Shown: positions 7,753 through 16,343 of the stretch, one piece after another
Layout of the letters: every line of letters starts with the position of its first letter
Position numbering within the stretch: the stretch's first letter is position 1
From: Bacteroidota bacterium
GTDB lineage: Bacteria > Bacteroidota > Ignavibacteria > Ignavibacteriales > Ignavibacteriaceae
Assembly: GCA_021815405.1 (NCBI GenBank)
Contig: JAKAGV010000007.1
Location: 62,001 to 126,000 of the forward strand
Length of the DNA: 64,000 nt
Reading direction: 5' to 3'
The notes under the pieces: model-generated
Database searches by the model: none
What the model was told of the DNA's origin: nothing
The model's input: only the letters and a program-made list of their open reading frames with translations
Program-made: the position numbers and the translations under genes

Positions 7753-9762
7753 CTACAAAGAGGCATCCAACTGCAAATATAATGCATTATCTAAATTCCC
7801 GTTGATCATATAATAACCTGATCCAAGTGATTTTTCTTTCGGCTTGTATGTTTCGGAATATTTAATTGAAATCTCAACCTGGGGAAGAAGTTTGTATCTA
7901 AGAATTAAGTACCAGCGCAATCCTTCTCCGAAAAGAGCAAGGTTAGAAAGCACTCCCGAAAATCCGCTTTCGTACTCATAAATTGCGGAGTTGAAAGAAT
8001 CGGTTTTGAAAAAAACAATTCTTCCCAGAAATCCAGCTGACCGTGACGATTGAAATTTTAATTCCTGAAAAAATAGAAATCCTTTTTCGATTCCGACTCC
8101 TTTGATATTGAAATTATTAAAATCAAATCTTCCCTTTAAGATAGTTTTTTCATTTAATCTTTTACTTATTTCAAGTCGGTAGTTTTGTCTAAATCTTCTA
8201 GCAACGAGAAGACAATTATTTATCTCAGTACCTGTTTCTTTATTTTGGATTTTAAATAGGAGCTTTGTCTCCATAGATGTTGCTGGCTTTGAAATTAAAC
8301 TTGCGGATAATTCATTTCCATCCGAAGGAAGAGGATTTTGATAGCTTGATAGCGGGAATTTAAATTGATCAAAATAAAAATTGAAAATGCCTGCCGGCGT
8401 CTTCAATTTTATTCCGGTATAAATTCCAAATTCGTTATTAAGATCTTTCGAATGCTCACCGAAACCAAGTCCGTGGAGATTTATGTAATTTCTTGGATAG
8501 CTTCTAATCGAGACAAGAAAACCAAAATTAGTCCCGTTTGAATATTGAAAGCTGTTTATCGAAGCAATCGATTTTCCATTATAAACAGACTCTCCGAAGA
8601 GGTTAATATTTGGGAAATAAAGATCGTAGTAGAAAGAATAATAATTAAATAACGAGCCTCTCTTTTCATTAGTAGAATAAGACTGAAAAGATTTATTAAA
8701 AGATGAATGATAAATTAAGAAGCCCGCATTTATATTTTTAGAATAATTGATACCTAAGTTTACTCCAAATGAAGTTTCGTAAGCTGTCTTGCGCCTGACA
8801 ATTTCGTTAACCGTTCTGTGGTAGCCGTCCAGCGGTACTGATATTATATCACCGGATATGGAATCGATAGAAGCATCAAAATAATTTCTTGATAGGTAAC
8901 ATGATAGATTAAATGATTTCCAGCTCGAAGTAAAAGCTAATCCGCGAAAAAAATTATTCTCATCTGTGCTGGTGTAAGGAATAATTTTGCTGCCTTCTTT
9001 CTTTGCCGGGAATATTGCGTCCTGTCCTTTTGAAAAGCCATACGGACTCCATACTGCCAAGCCCTGCCCAAATTGAAAATTAAAATCTCCTAAGATGACC
9101 TGGTCAAAAAATAAAAAATTCTTTATTGAAAGATGCGCAGAAGTAAATTCATTTAAAGGTTTTTCACCGGCATCTTTTTCAAATGTTATTCCAGCCTGGA
9201 AATCATTAGAATATTTCCAGAGTAATCTATTGTATTCTTTAATTTGACTGCCTGCAAATGCACCGTCCGCGTAACCGTCCTGCGGCTGCAGTTCTTTGGA
9301 AGTTCGGCTTCTTATTTTCAATCCCGAACCGGAATTAAAATTTGAACGGAGATATTTATCATGAAGTTTGTCTTGATTGTTTATAATATTTTGTACAGAA
9401 ACCATAGGCAAAATATTTTCTACGGTTTCTGACGAAAGCCCTTCAACTGAAAACAATTCATGCTTTGAAAAAAATCTTCCTGTTTTGTCTCTATATTTGA
9501 TAATGTTCATTGCTGCGCGAAAATCGATATAAGGAATTTTTTGAAGCTCGTCGATAGTTGCTGAATTTAGATCGATAGGATTATTCGTAAGATCTTCAAT
9601 TACATTTATCAGCTCGGAGTTTTCTGATTCTTCGGCTGACTCACCGATTAAATTATCGATGATATCATCTTCAATTGCGGCTGAAGAATCAACTTGGGCT
9701 AATAGCGGAAATGTAAACACAAAGAAAACACATGCAAATATTTTCTTCGGCAGAAGCTTCAT
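7753..9762 (-). CDS. Outer-membrane beta-barrel protein with N-terminal helix-hairpin-helix domain
   Basis: The 669-residue product has a signal peptide (about residues 1-22, ending LLAQ). An acidic linker precedes a ComEA-like helix-hairpin-helix region at about 61-123, with NPIDLNSATIDELQKIP and the second-hairpin residues VEGLSSETVENI. The remaining ~540 residues alternate aromatic and polar residues as in a large outer-membrane barrel. Proteins with this arrangement recur in Bacteroidota and Ignavibacteria, but I know of no assigned function. HhH domains usually bind DNA, so an envelope DNA-uptake role is possible but unproven. The start overlaps the stop of the upstream PorQ-like gene by 4 bases (ATGA), so the two are co-translated. 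Confidence 0.75.
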   Translation of the reverse strand: MKLLPKKIFACVFFVFTFPLLAQVDSSAAIEDDIIDNLIGESAEESENSELINVIEDLTNNPIDLNSATIDELQKIPYIDFRAAMNIIKYRDKTGRFFSKHELFSVEGLSSETVENILPMVSVQNIINNQDKLHDKYLRSNFNSGSGLKIRSRTSKELQPQDGYADGAFAGSQIKEYNRLLWKYSNDFQAGITFEKDAGEKPLNEFTSAHLSIKNFLFFDQVILGDFNFQFGQGLAVWSPYGFSKGQDAIFPAKKEGSKIIPYTSTDENNFFRGLAFTSSWKSFNLSCYLSRNYFDASIDSISGDIISVPLDGYHRTVNEIVRRKTAYETSFGVNLGINYSKNINAGFLIYHSSFNKSFQSYSTNEKRGSLFNYYSFYYDLYFPNINLFGESVYNGKSIASINSFQYSNGTNFGFLVSIRSYPRNYINLHGLGFGEHSKDLNNEFGIYTGIKLKTPAGIFNFYFDQFKFPLSSYQNPLPSDGNELSASLISKPATSMETKLLFKIQNKETGTEINNCLLVARRFRQNYRLEISKRLNEKTILKGRFDFNNFNIKGVGIEKGFLFFQELKFQSSRSAGFLGRIVFFKTDSFNSAIYEYESGFSGVLSNLALFGEGLRWYLILRYKLLPQVEISIKYSETYKPKEKSLGSGYYMINGNLDNALYLQLDASL

Positions 9763-10580
9763 TCTTCACCCGGTTTAAAGCTGATAATTATTCCGGCTTG
9801 ATGCGTTAAGCCTAAATCCGGATGTGTGAAAACCGCGTAATCAAGTGAGAAGAGCGAATAATTAATTCCGACGCCGACTGTAAAGCTTGAAGGCTCGTTT
9901 GAAAATCCGGTTCTTATTGAAAAATATTTTACTACGTCATAGTTTATTCCAACAAGCAAAGCTGCATTTTGAAGAACATCTTTTTCCAGAGAGGTATTTA
10001 ATGAAATATTACTCATTACATCAAAACTGAAACCGGTTCTAAACACAACCGGTATCTGATCTTTTTCTTTGCCGAAGCTTGCGCGGTTAACATTTTGAAT
10101 TGCGAATCCCCAACGGAGTTGATCAGTTAAGTAAGCAAGACCGCCTAAATCAAAATAAAATGAATTTGCGGAACCGTAATTTTTAATAGATACTGTATGG
10201 AAATTTATTACGGCGCCAAAGAAAAATTTGTCTGCTAAATTATAAGAGGCACCGAGAAGAATTTTATTTTCTTTGTAAAGATTAAAACCGTAGCTCATTC
10301 CTCCGATTGCAATTGAGCCCCAATTGAAGGGCCCATTGTAAGCTATGTAGCCGTTAGCCATCTCGCTGAATCCAAATGGTGCCGGAGAGTAGTAAACGCC
10401 GGCTTCTCTCCATTTTATTTCGGAAAGACCTGCAGGATTATTGAACAAGGTGAAGACGTCGCTGCTTAATGCTACGTCCGAATGTGAAAGTGCAATTTGC
10501 TTTGCGCCCGGCTCTATTTGCGGGAAAATAGAGATAGAAAATTGTAAAATGTAAGCAAGAAAAAAGTACCCCAGTTTCAT
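9759..10580 (-). CDS. PorV/PorQ-like outer-membrane protein
   Basis: The 273-residue exported protein starts with a hydrophobic signal segment. It then has the pattern of the PorV/PorQ (UPF0164, FadL-like) family: SHSDVALSSDVFTLFNNPAGLS near residues 32-54, then repeated beta strands with GFAIQNVNRA, RTGFSF and VGVGINYSLFSLDYA, ending near an LGLTHQAGI strand. PorV and PorQ are beta-barrel parts of type IX secretion that help process or move cargo. The short length is closer to PorQ than PorV. It is the first gene of a two-gene minus-strand unit with the HhH barrel protein, and is divergent from the PorD-like gene. The exact T9SS role is inferred. Confidence 0.72.
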   Translation of the reverse strand: MKLGYFFLAYILQFSISIFPQIEPGAKQIALSHSDVALSSDVFTLFNNPAGLSEIKWREAGVYYSPAPFGFSEMANGYIAYNGPFNWGSIAIGGMSYGFNLYKENKILLGASYNLADKFFFGAVINFHTVSIKNYGSANSFYFDLGGLAYLTDQLRWGFAIQNVNRASFGKEKDQIPVVFRTGFSFDVMSNISLNTSLEKDVLQNAALLVGINYDVVKYFSIRTGFSNEPSSFTVGVGINYSLFSLDYAVFTHPDLGLTHQAGIIISFKPGEE

Positions 10581-10663
10581 ATTACAGGTTACCTTTTATT
10601 TAGTTGTTCTATAATATTGAAATTCCTATTTTAAATCAAATTTTATAAGAGATTTTTTAATTT

Positions 10664-11551
10664 ATGAAGTACCTCATTCTTTTATTCGTCATATTAACCT
10701 CTTCAGTTTTTTCACAAGAGCTTGATTGCAAAATTTCAATTAATATGGATAACATTTCTATGTCGGATCGTTCTCTGCTTTCCGGCTTCGAAAATGCTAT
10801 AACAGACTATATGAACAAGACTAGATTTACAAATAGAGATTGGAATTATGATAAAATAAATTGCGCAATGAATATTTTTATGCTTACTGCTTCGAGCGAT
10901 GGAAATTTTACTGCTCAAGTTGTTGTTACTAGTCAGAGACCCGTTTATCATTCGGACAAAATTTTGCAAGTGCTTAGAATTAACGATCCCACCTGGGCTT
11001 TCACATATCAAAAAGGACAAGCGTTATATTCAAATCAGTCTGTATTTGATCCGTTGACTGGCTTTCTCGATTACTATGCTAATTTAATCATCGGTTTTAA
11101 TGAAGACTCATGGACTGAATTTGGAGGGACACCTTATTTTAATCGTGCAATAAATATCGATAATCTTGCAATGAACAGCAGCTTTGCAAAAGGATGGGCT
11201 AAAGGAACCGGTATATATGATAGGGAGTCTATAATTGAAAATGTACTTAACGATAAATACAGACCTTTTAGGGAAGCCTTCTATCAATATTATTACGGTA
11301 TTGATTTTTATGAAAATGTAAATAAAGAAAAAGGGATGGAAAAGATTGCTGCAACAATGAGAACGATTGCTTCTTTAAGAGATAAGATTGATTTCGGTTC
11401 CGACTTACTGAGAGTTTTCTTCGATGCAAACAGCGGAACTATTGTAGGTTATCTTAAAAATTATCCTGATAAAAGTATTTTTGTGCTGCTAAAGAAAATC
11501 GATCCATCTCATACCGGATTATATGATAATATATTATTATCTAACCAATAA
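10664..11551 (+). CDS. porD: DUF4835 family protein, PorD-like type IX secretion component
   Basis: The product is 295 residues with a signal peptide ending near VFSQ. The mature start ELDCKISINMDNI, the following ITDYMNKTRFTN, the QRPVYHSDKILQV strand, DPLTGFLDYYANLIIGF, and the SHTGLYDNIL tail match the DUF4835 pattern. That family is annotated as PorD, a protein linked to type IX secretion, though its mechanism is poorly known. Its divergent placement beside a PorQ-like gene supports the assignment. The ATG at 10664 is the only sensible start before the signal peptide. A strong hairpin follows the stop codon. Confidence 0.8.
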   Translation: MKYLILLFVILTSSVFSQELDCKISINMDNISMSDRSLLSGFENAITDYMNKTRFTNRDWNYDKINCAMNIFMLTASSDGNFTAQVVVTSQRPVYHSDKILQVLRINDPTWAFTYQKGQALYSNQSVFDPLTGFLDYYANLIIGFNEDSWTEFGGTPYFNRAINIDNLAMNSSFAKGWAKGTGIYDRESIIENVLNDKYRPFREAFYQYYYGIDFYENVNKEKGMEKIAATMRTIASLRDKIDFGSDLLRVFFDANSGTIVGYLKNYPDKSIFVLLKKIDPSHTGLYDNILLSNQ

Positions 11552-11558
11552 AAAATAA

Positions 11559-11606
11559 AATGGCTTAATAGAAAATTTGTTTCACAAATAAATCAATTAA
11601 GCCATT
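11559..11606. terminator. Bidirectional hairpin between convergent genes
   Basis: AATGGCTTAAT (11559-11569) pairs perfectly with ATTAAGCCATT (11596-11606). The loop contains a second small stem, ATTTGT/ACAAAT. An A-rich run precedes it and TATAAAAA follows, so it could stop transcription of both the porD-like gene and the convergent GNAT gene. Confidence 0.7.
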
Positions 11607-11617
11607 ATAAAAACGTT

Positions 11618-12739
11618 TTAAATATCTTTCTGATAAATTCTATACTTTTTATAAAGGGTGCCATTCATTGCATCAGCACCTCGATTCATCATTTCATTAT
11701 CTTCAAGAATCCAGCTAGCTTCACCTAAATCTATTCCAAGTTTATGAGCTCTGTTTACAATCTCCCAATAAAAAACAGAATCCAAACCTCGTTTTTGAAA
11801 TTCCGGAATAAGTCCCAAAGTTATAATCCGGCACCATTTAATATTTTTCTTTTCAGTAAAAAGTTTAATTATTCCAAAGGGGAAAAGTTTACCGTTCAAC
11901 TTTTTGAATATGTAATTATAATCTAAAAGAACTAGTGCAAAGCCGACAAGCTTTCCTTCAATTTCACCAAATAAGACAAGTGAAGGTTCGGCAAGTGGCT
12001 TTAAATCTTTTGCCATAGCATCAAGCTCTTCATCCGTCATTGGAACAAACCCCCAATTTGGTGCCCAAGCTTTATTGTACACGTACTTTACCTTTTCAAC
12101 TTCTGATTTGAATTTTTTCATATCGAGCTGAGTAATTTTTAACTTAGATCTTTTCTGAGCTATTTCTGCCACACGCTTAACTTTTTCCGATGCTATCACT
12201 TTATGATTTTCAAGCTTGTATGCATACAAATCTTTAATTTTTTTGAATCCATATTTATCACAAAGATCCAGGTAATATTTTGGATTGTAAGTCATCAATA
12301 TTCGGGGCTCATCATCAAAGCCTTCAAGCAGCATTGCATACTCATCATTGCTTGATGGATTTGCCGGACCGCGCATTGCATCGAGTCCTTTGCTCTTCAG
12401 CCAATTTTTAGCTGCGTCGAACAATGCATTTGCAACTGATTGGTCATTTATGCATTCGAAGAAGCCGAAGAAACCCACTTTATCGTTATGATACTTATTG
12501 TGAAGATCATTTTTTATTGCAGCAATTCTTCCAACTAATTCTCCATCTCTTTCGGCTAGAAAATATTCTGCTTCGGCATGTTTGAAGAAAGGATTTTTTT
12601 CTTTACTTAGGATTTTTTTCCTGTCCATAAGCAAAGGCGGAACCCAATATTTATCTCCCTTATAAATTTTCCATTGAAATTTTATGAACCGCATCAGGTC
12701 ATTTGAAGTACTAACAGTAGAAATTTTTATGGAACTCAT
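11618..12739 (-). CDS. GNAT-fold acyltransferase, candidate ceramide N-acyltransferase
   Basis: The 373-residue protein resembles large two-domain GNAT proteins found beside sphingolipid genes. The N-terminal half has YWVPPLLMDRKKIL, FLAERDGELVGRIAAI and GFFGFFE. The centre has MRGPANPSSNDEYAMLLEGFD, and the C-terminal half has a second GNAT-like strand (VLFGEIEGKLVGFALVLLD) and LGLIPEFQKRGLDSVFYW, an acyl-CoA or acyl-ACP pyrophosphate-loop region. In Caulobacter a GNAT-type protein is reported as the bacterial ceramide synthase, acylating the sphinganine amine. Its place just downstream of serine palmitoyltransferase makes that role plausible here. It could instead acylate an unrelated amine. 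A terminator-like hairpin lies between it and the upstream gene, so it may have its own promoter. Confidence 0.65.
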   Translation of the reverse strand: MSSIKISTVSTSNDLMRFIKFQWKIYKGDKYWVPPLLMDRKKILSKEKNPFFKHAEAEYFLAERDGELVGRIAAIKNDLHNKYHNDKVGFFGFFECINDQSVANALFDAAKNWLKSKGLDAMRGPANPSSNDEYAMLLEGFDDEPRILMTYNPKYYLDLCDKYGFKKIKDLYAYKLENHKVIASEKVKRVAEIAQKRSKLKITQLDMKKFKSEVEKVKYVYNKAWAPNWGFVPMTDEELDAMAKDLKPLAEPSLVLFGEIEGKLVGFALVLLDYNYIFKKLNGKLFPFGIIKLFTEKKNIKWCRIITLGLIPEFQKRGLDSVFYWEIVNRAHKLGIDLGEASWILEDNEMMNRGADAMNGTLYKKYRIYQKDI

Positions 12740-12760
12740 TTGCCCACCTTATAAAAAAAT

Positions 12761-12790
12761 AGGCATACCATTACATTAAATGATATGCCT
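12761..12790 (-). terminator. Rho-independent terminator after the serine palmitoyltransferase gene
   Basis: Read on the minus strand, AGGCATATCATT pairs with AATGGTATGCCT (one T-G wobble) across a six-base TAATGT loop and is followed by ATTTTTTTAT. This is a textbook intrinsic terminator. It would separate or attenuate transcription between the palmitoyltransferase and the GNAT gene. Confidence 0.82.
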
Positions 12791-12811
12791 GTTGGTGAAA
12801 AAATAATACAA

Positions 12812-14002
12812 TTATATAAGCCCTAATTTTTTCCCCGTATCAATAAAAATATCTAGTATGGCATCCAGATGCTCATCTTCATGAGTTGCCATGTAACTAG
12901 TTCTCATCATTTGTCTTCCTTGAGGAACACCAGGTGAAATAAATACATTTACAAAAACTCCGCCGTCATAAAGCATTCTCCACATCTTAAAGGCTAACTC
13001 ATCATTACCAACTATCACGGGTACTATTGCTGTTCTTCCTTCAAGTACGGTAAAGCCTGCATCCTTAAGACCCTTGCGCATTTTTTCAGCGTTACGAATA
13101 AGCCTTTGAACGCGTTCAGGTTCAGCTTCAAGAATATCCAGAGCTGCTAACGCAGCAGCAACTGCAGCCGGAGTAGGCGATGCACTGAATATCAATGCAG
13201 GTGAATGATGCTTTAAATAATTTATTACTTTAGCTTCAGCAGCAACAAATCCACCTAAAGACGCAAATGTTTTGCTGAAGGTTCCCATAGTTAAATCTAT
13301 TTCGTTTTCTAGATTAAATTCGCTTGCTGTTCCTCTTCCGCCTTTTCCGATAACACCTACGGAATGAGCATCATCAACTAAAATTCTTGCTTGATATTTT
13401 TTTGCAATTTTGTTCAGCTTATCAAGTTCAACAATTTCACCGCCGGTACTGAATACTCCGTCACTTACGATTAGCTTTCCGGCATCCAGCGGAAGCTTTG
13501 CAATAACTCTTTCAAGATCTTCCATGTCGTTATGCTTATAGCGAACAAACTCAGCCGTTGCGCCTTTAGCCATTAAGTTGCCTGCAATAATACATGCATG
13601 ATTATCTTTATCTGAAACAACATAATCACCTCTCTGAACGAGAGTAGGAATAATCCCTTGCGCAGTTTGATAGCCTGTGCTGAAAAGAAGGACTGACTCT
13701 GTGTTAAAAAATTTTGCTAGTCTATCTTCAAGTTCGATGTGTAAATCTAATGTCCCCGTTAAATAACGCGAGCCTGAACAACCTGTGCCATACTTTTCAA
13801 CAGCTTTAATTGCGGCTTCTTTTACTTTAGGATGTGCAGTTAAACCAAGATAATTATTTGAACCAGCCATAATAACTTTTCTTCCCTCAATTTGAACTAC
13901 TGGTCCTTCATTTTCTTCAATAGGTCTGAAATAAGGATATAACCCCAATGCTTTTACTTCGTCTGCTCTTGTGAACTCATAACATTTTCTAAATAAATCC
14001 AA
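12812..14002 (-). CDS. spt: Serine palmitoyltransferase (alpha-oxoamine synthase family)
   Basis: This 396-residue PLP enzyme should condense serine with a fatty acyl thioester to 3-ketosphinganine, the first step of sphingolipid synthesis. The family signatures are GSNNYLGL (near 48), [10 protein letters not shown] (near 70), [16 protein letters not shown] (near 209) and [12 protein letters not shown] with the PLP lysine at K244. The N-terminal stretch [21 protein letters not shown] closely follows Bacteroides-type serine palmitoyltransferases rather than BioF or Kbl. The divergent SDR reductase and the nearby GNAT gene strengthen this choice over 2-amino-3-ketobutyrate CoA ligase. No dedicated acyl carrier protein gene is visible beside it. 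The GAGGAGGCG stretch before the start is a strong ribosome-binding site. Confidence 0.85.
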   Translation of the reverse strand: MDLFRKCYEFTRADEVKALGLYPYFRPIEENEGPVVQIEGRKVIMAGSNNYLGLTAHPKVKEAAIKAVEKYGTGCSGSRYLTGTLDLHIELEDRLAKFFNTESVLLFSTGYQTAQGIIPTLVQRGDYVVSDKDNHACIIAGNLMAKGATAEFVRYKHNDMEDLERVIAKLPLDAGKLIVSDGVFSTGGEIVELDKLNKIAKKYQARILVDDAHSVGVIGKGGRGTASEFNLENEIDLTMGTFSKTFASLGGFVAAEAKVINYLKHHSPALIFSASPTPAAVAAALAALDILEAEPERVQRLIRNAEKMRKGLKDAGFTVLEGRTAIVPVIVGNDELAFKMWRMLYDGGVFVNVFISPGVPQGRQMMRTSYMATHEDEHLDAILDIFIDTGKKLGLI

Positions 14003-14114
14003 TACGCCTCCTCGGTTTTTAACGAGAAAAAAGTTTTAATTAAATAAGATTAATTTGTTAAATTTCGCTGTAAAATGTATGATTAAATGAAAAGAAAATC
14101 AAATAAAAATTTAT

Positions 14115-15107
14115 ATGGAAAGTAAAAAAATAGCTGTAGTAACAGGAGCCAACGGCTTTGTCGGGAGTCATTTAGTTGATTTTCTATTGAGTAAAAATTT
14201 TTCGGTAAGATGCATTACAAGAAAGTCAAGCAACCTAAGATGGCTTGAAGGTAAAGGTATTGAAAATTATGATTGCGGATTGTCGGACAAAGAAGGACTT
14301 CGGAAAGTTTTTGATGGCGCTGAATATATTTTTCATGTTGCTGGAGTAGTAAAATCGAAATCACCTGAAGGGTATTTTCAAGGGAATGTAGAAACGACAA
14401 GAATTCTTCTTGATACGGCATTAGAGTTCAAGTCTTCGATAAAAAATTTTTTAATTGTTAGCAGTCAGACTGCAGTCGGTCCTTCGTTAAATGATAAGCC
14501 GGTCGATGAAACTTCAGAATGCAATCCTATTACTACTTATGGTAAAAGCAAGCTTGCTGAAGAAGAACTTGCAAAATCATACATGGACAGACTTCCGGTA
14601 ACTATCTGCCGTGCGCCGGCAATATACGGTGAACGGGATACGGAAATATTTATCTTCTTCCAGACATTTAACAAAGGTTTAATGACGACTATAGGCTTCG
14701 ATGAAAAGAAATTGAGTTTACTTCATGTAGTCGATCTAGTTAATGGATTTTACCTTGCAGCTACATCCGGGAAATCGGCAGGTCAAACATATTTTATAAG
14801 CTCAGAAAAATTTTATACATGGGACGAAGTTGGGAAAATAACCGCAAAAGTTTTAAACAAGAAACCACTGAAGATAAAAGTTCCTCATTCAATAGTATAT
14901 ACGCTAGCTGCAATAGCGCAATTCTTTGCTATGTTCAGCAGCAAGCCGGCAACACTTAATATTGAAAAAGCGAGAGACATAACACAGCATAGCTGGACTT
15001 GCGATACAACCAAAGCAGTAAAGGAATTAGGTTACAGACAAAATATTTCTGTTGAAGAAGGCATTAAAAGGACATGTGAGTGGTATAAAGAAATGAAATG
15101 GATCTAA
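14115..15107 (+). CDS. Extended SDR reductase, candidate 3-ketosphinganine reductase
   Basis: The product is 330 residues with an N-terminal NAD(P)-binding motif VTGANGFVGSHLVDFLL (residues 9-25), an R35-containing segment (CITRKSSNLRWL) favouring NADPH, a VVKS stretch after HVAG, and the catalytic pair YGKSK at about 147-151. This is the NAD-dependent epimerase/dehydratase family, dihydroflavonol-reductase-like branch. In Caulobacter and some Bacteroidota a related protein (CerR) reduces the ketosphingoid intermediate. It is divergent from serine palmitoyltransferase, with about 112 bases between the starts, which supports that role. The substrate is inference from position, and a sterol/flavonol-type reductase name is the neutral alternative. 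Confidence 0.75.
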   Translation: MESKKIAVVTGANGFVGSHLVDFLLSKNFSVRCITRKSSNLRWLEGKGIENYDCGLSDKEGLRKVFDGAEYIFHVAGVVKSKSPEGYFQGNVETTRILLDTALEFKSSIKNFLIVSSQTAVGPSLNDKPVDETSECNPITTYGKSKLAEEELAKSYMDRLPVTICRAPAIYGERDTEIFIFFQTFNKGLMTTIGFDEKKLSLLHVVDLVNGFYLAATSGKSAGQTYFISSEKFYTWDEVGKITAKVLNKKPLKIKVPHSIVYTLAAIAQFFAMFSSKPATLNIEKARDITQHSWTCDTTKAVKELGYRQNISVEEGIKRTCEWYKEMKWI

Positions 15108-15114
15108 ACAAATA

Positions 15115-15522
15115 TTAATTGTTCTTAGCACCTTCCTTGATCCATGTTTTTAATCCATCTACCTGGTTTGTCGTAAAAGGTTTGTAAGGAGAACCTACTG
15201 GAGGCATAGCGGAAACTCCTGGCTTACCTTCTACACACCAGACAATTGAGCTATTATCCGGAAATCCTCGGGCAACAACGCTTGGATCTGCTGTTGTACC
15301 AGCCCATGTTGTTAAATTTACACCGCCATCTGTTTCGCCATTGCCATGGCAATTAATGCATTTAAGATTGAAGACCGGCTGGATATATTTTGAATAGCTT
15401 ACATTTGAACTTGGAATTACAGTATTATCAAGTTGGTCCGCAGTAACTGTATCTTTGCAGCTAAAGAAAAAAAATGATGCAGCAATAATAAATAAAAAGG
15501 CGAAAACGTATTTTAAGTTCAT
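15115..15522 (-). CDS. Haem-binding c-type cytochrome-like lipoprotein
   Basis: The 135-residue protein has a lipoprotein signal with lipobox FFSC at about residue 22, so it is anchored in the envelope facing the periplasm. One c-type haem site is visible, CINCH (near residue 56), preceded by the YSKYIQPVFNLKC pattern seen in Planctomycete-type cytochrome C domains. A later SAMPPVGSPYKPFT segment offers a methionine as the likely distal haem ligand. The C-terminal helix LKTWIKEGAKNN is typical of such domains. It would act in electron transfer, or occasionally carbohydrate-linked redox; partners are unknown. It is convergent with the SDR reductase, 7 bases apart. Confidence 0.8.
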   Translation of the reverse strand: MNLKYVFAFLFIIAASFFFFSCKDTVTADQLDNTVIPSSNVSYSKYIQPVFNLKCINCHGNGETDGGVNLTTWAGTTADPSVVARGFPDNSSIVWCVEGKPGVSAMPPVGSPYKPFTTNQVDGLKTWIKEGAKNN

Positions 15523-15825
15523 ATGATTATAAATTATTGGTTACTAAGATAGAAGGATAGAAAGGACTAATCAATACTAATTTGGTTAACCGGACAAAAA
15601 CTTATTACAAATGATCTTCCTCAAATCCTATATAGAAAAGGAGATAGATAAATAAACAAGGGGAAAATTTAGATTTACCTAAAAGAATTAAAATATCAAA
15701 GTCATTTTGGATTTGGAGACTGCCTAGAAATCGAATTAAAGTTGTCTGGTAAAATCGGATAGTATTTTAATGTTCGTTAAGACGATAATCTTTCCTGACG
15801 GAAATAGTTGTCCGTATAAAAATCA
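15523..15825. other. Gene-free interval
   Basis: I see no ORF with a ribosome-binding site, no strong hairpin and no known RNA. The segment marks the left edge of the mobile-element-rich island and probably holds the promoter of the haem lipoprotein gene. Confidence 0.5.
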
Positions 15826-15961
15826 ATTAATTACTGAAGTTACGCAAAATGAATAAAATGATCCATTTGTCATTCCGAACTTGTTTCGGAATCTTTATTT
15901 TTAAGCTGTTTTTAGATGCTGAAACAAGTTCAGCATGACAATTGCGTAACTTCAGTTAATT
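15826..15961 (-). repeat. MITE-like dispersed repeat, copy 3
   Basis: The ends are ATTAATTACTGAAGTTACGCAA and TTGCGTAACTTCAGTTAAT. The interior carries the CATTCCGAAC...CGGAAT and GATGCTGAAAC...CAGCATGAC palindromes. In reverse complement it is very similar along its length to the copy at 2812-2946. It sits about 30 bases from the end of the IS1380 remnant, on whose insertion it does not obviously depend. Confidence 0.87.
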
Positions 15962-15991
15962 ATATAATATTCAAGATAGAACACTACTTGT

Positions 15992-16318
15992 TTAACTTGG
16001 CTTTGGAGCAAGAGTATATCTGAGATATGCTGATTCAATGAGTTTGTATTTATCAAGAGAGCTTATAATCTTAATGAACAACACTCTGCCATGCTTAATA
16101 ACCCTGGCGGGAAGATGAATCATCTTGTGACGAAAGGTTTTTATAGTTGACTTTAGATACTCATCAAAAAAAGTATCGCGCTTAAGTAATTGCAGTATGT
16201 TGGCGGCAAGTATACCTATTGTAAAGTACATTGCGTTTGCACTGAACTGTCCGCATGGCAGATGATCTAAAGAGCACTGATGCTTTAACTCCCCGATGCT
16301 CTTTAAGCCTCCCCCCAT
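15992..16318 (-). pseudogene. IS1380-family transposase, C-terminal remnant
   Basis: About 108 residues remain. KSIGELKHQ, LDHLPCGQFSANAMYF, IGILAANILQLLKR and the tail TFRHKMIHLPARVIKHGRVLF match the C-terminal part of IS1380-type DDE transposases (the ENxIKELK...DxxPC...ANA region, then an arginine-rich end). The N-terminal ~three quarters, including the first two catalytic aspartates, are missing. Reading upstream on the same strand, the frame continues only to about 16343, where it meets IS1634-type sequence in the opposite orientation. No transposition activity is expected. Confidence 0.78.
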
Positions 16319-16343
16319 TCCCTGTACAGGAAAACCGGTAACC

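Noticed and set aside
12812-14002. 2-amino-3-ketobutyrate CoA ligase or 8-amino-7-oxononanoate synthase
   Set aside because: No threonine dehydrogenase or biotin genes are adjacent, and the sequence pattern and neighbouring reductase and acyltransferase favour serine palmitoyltransferase.
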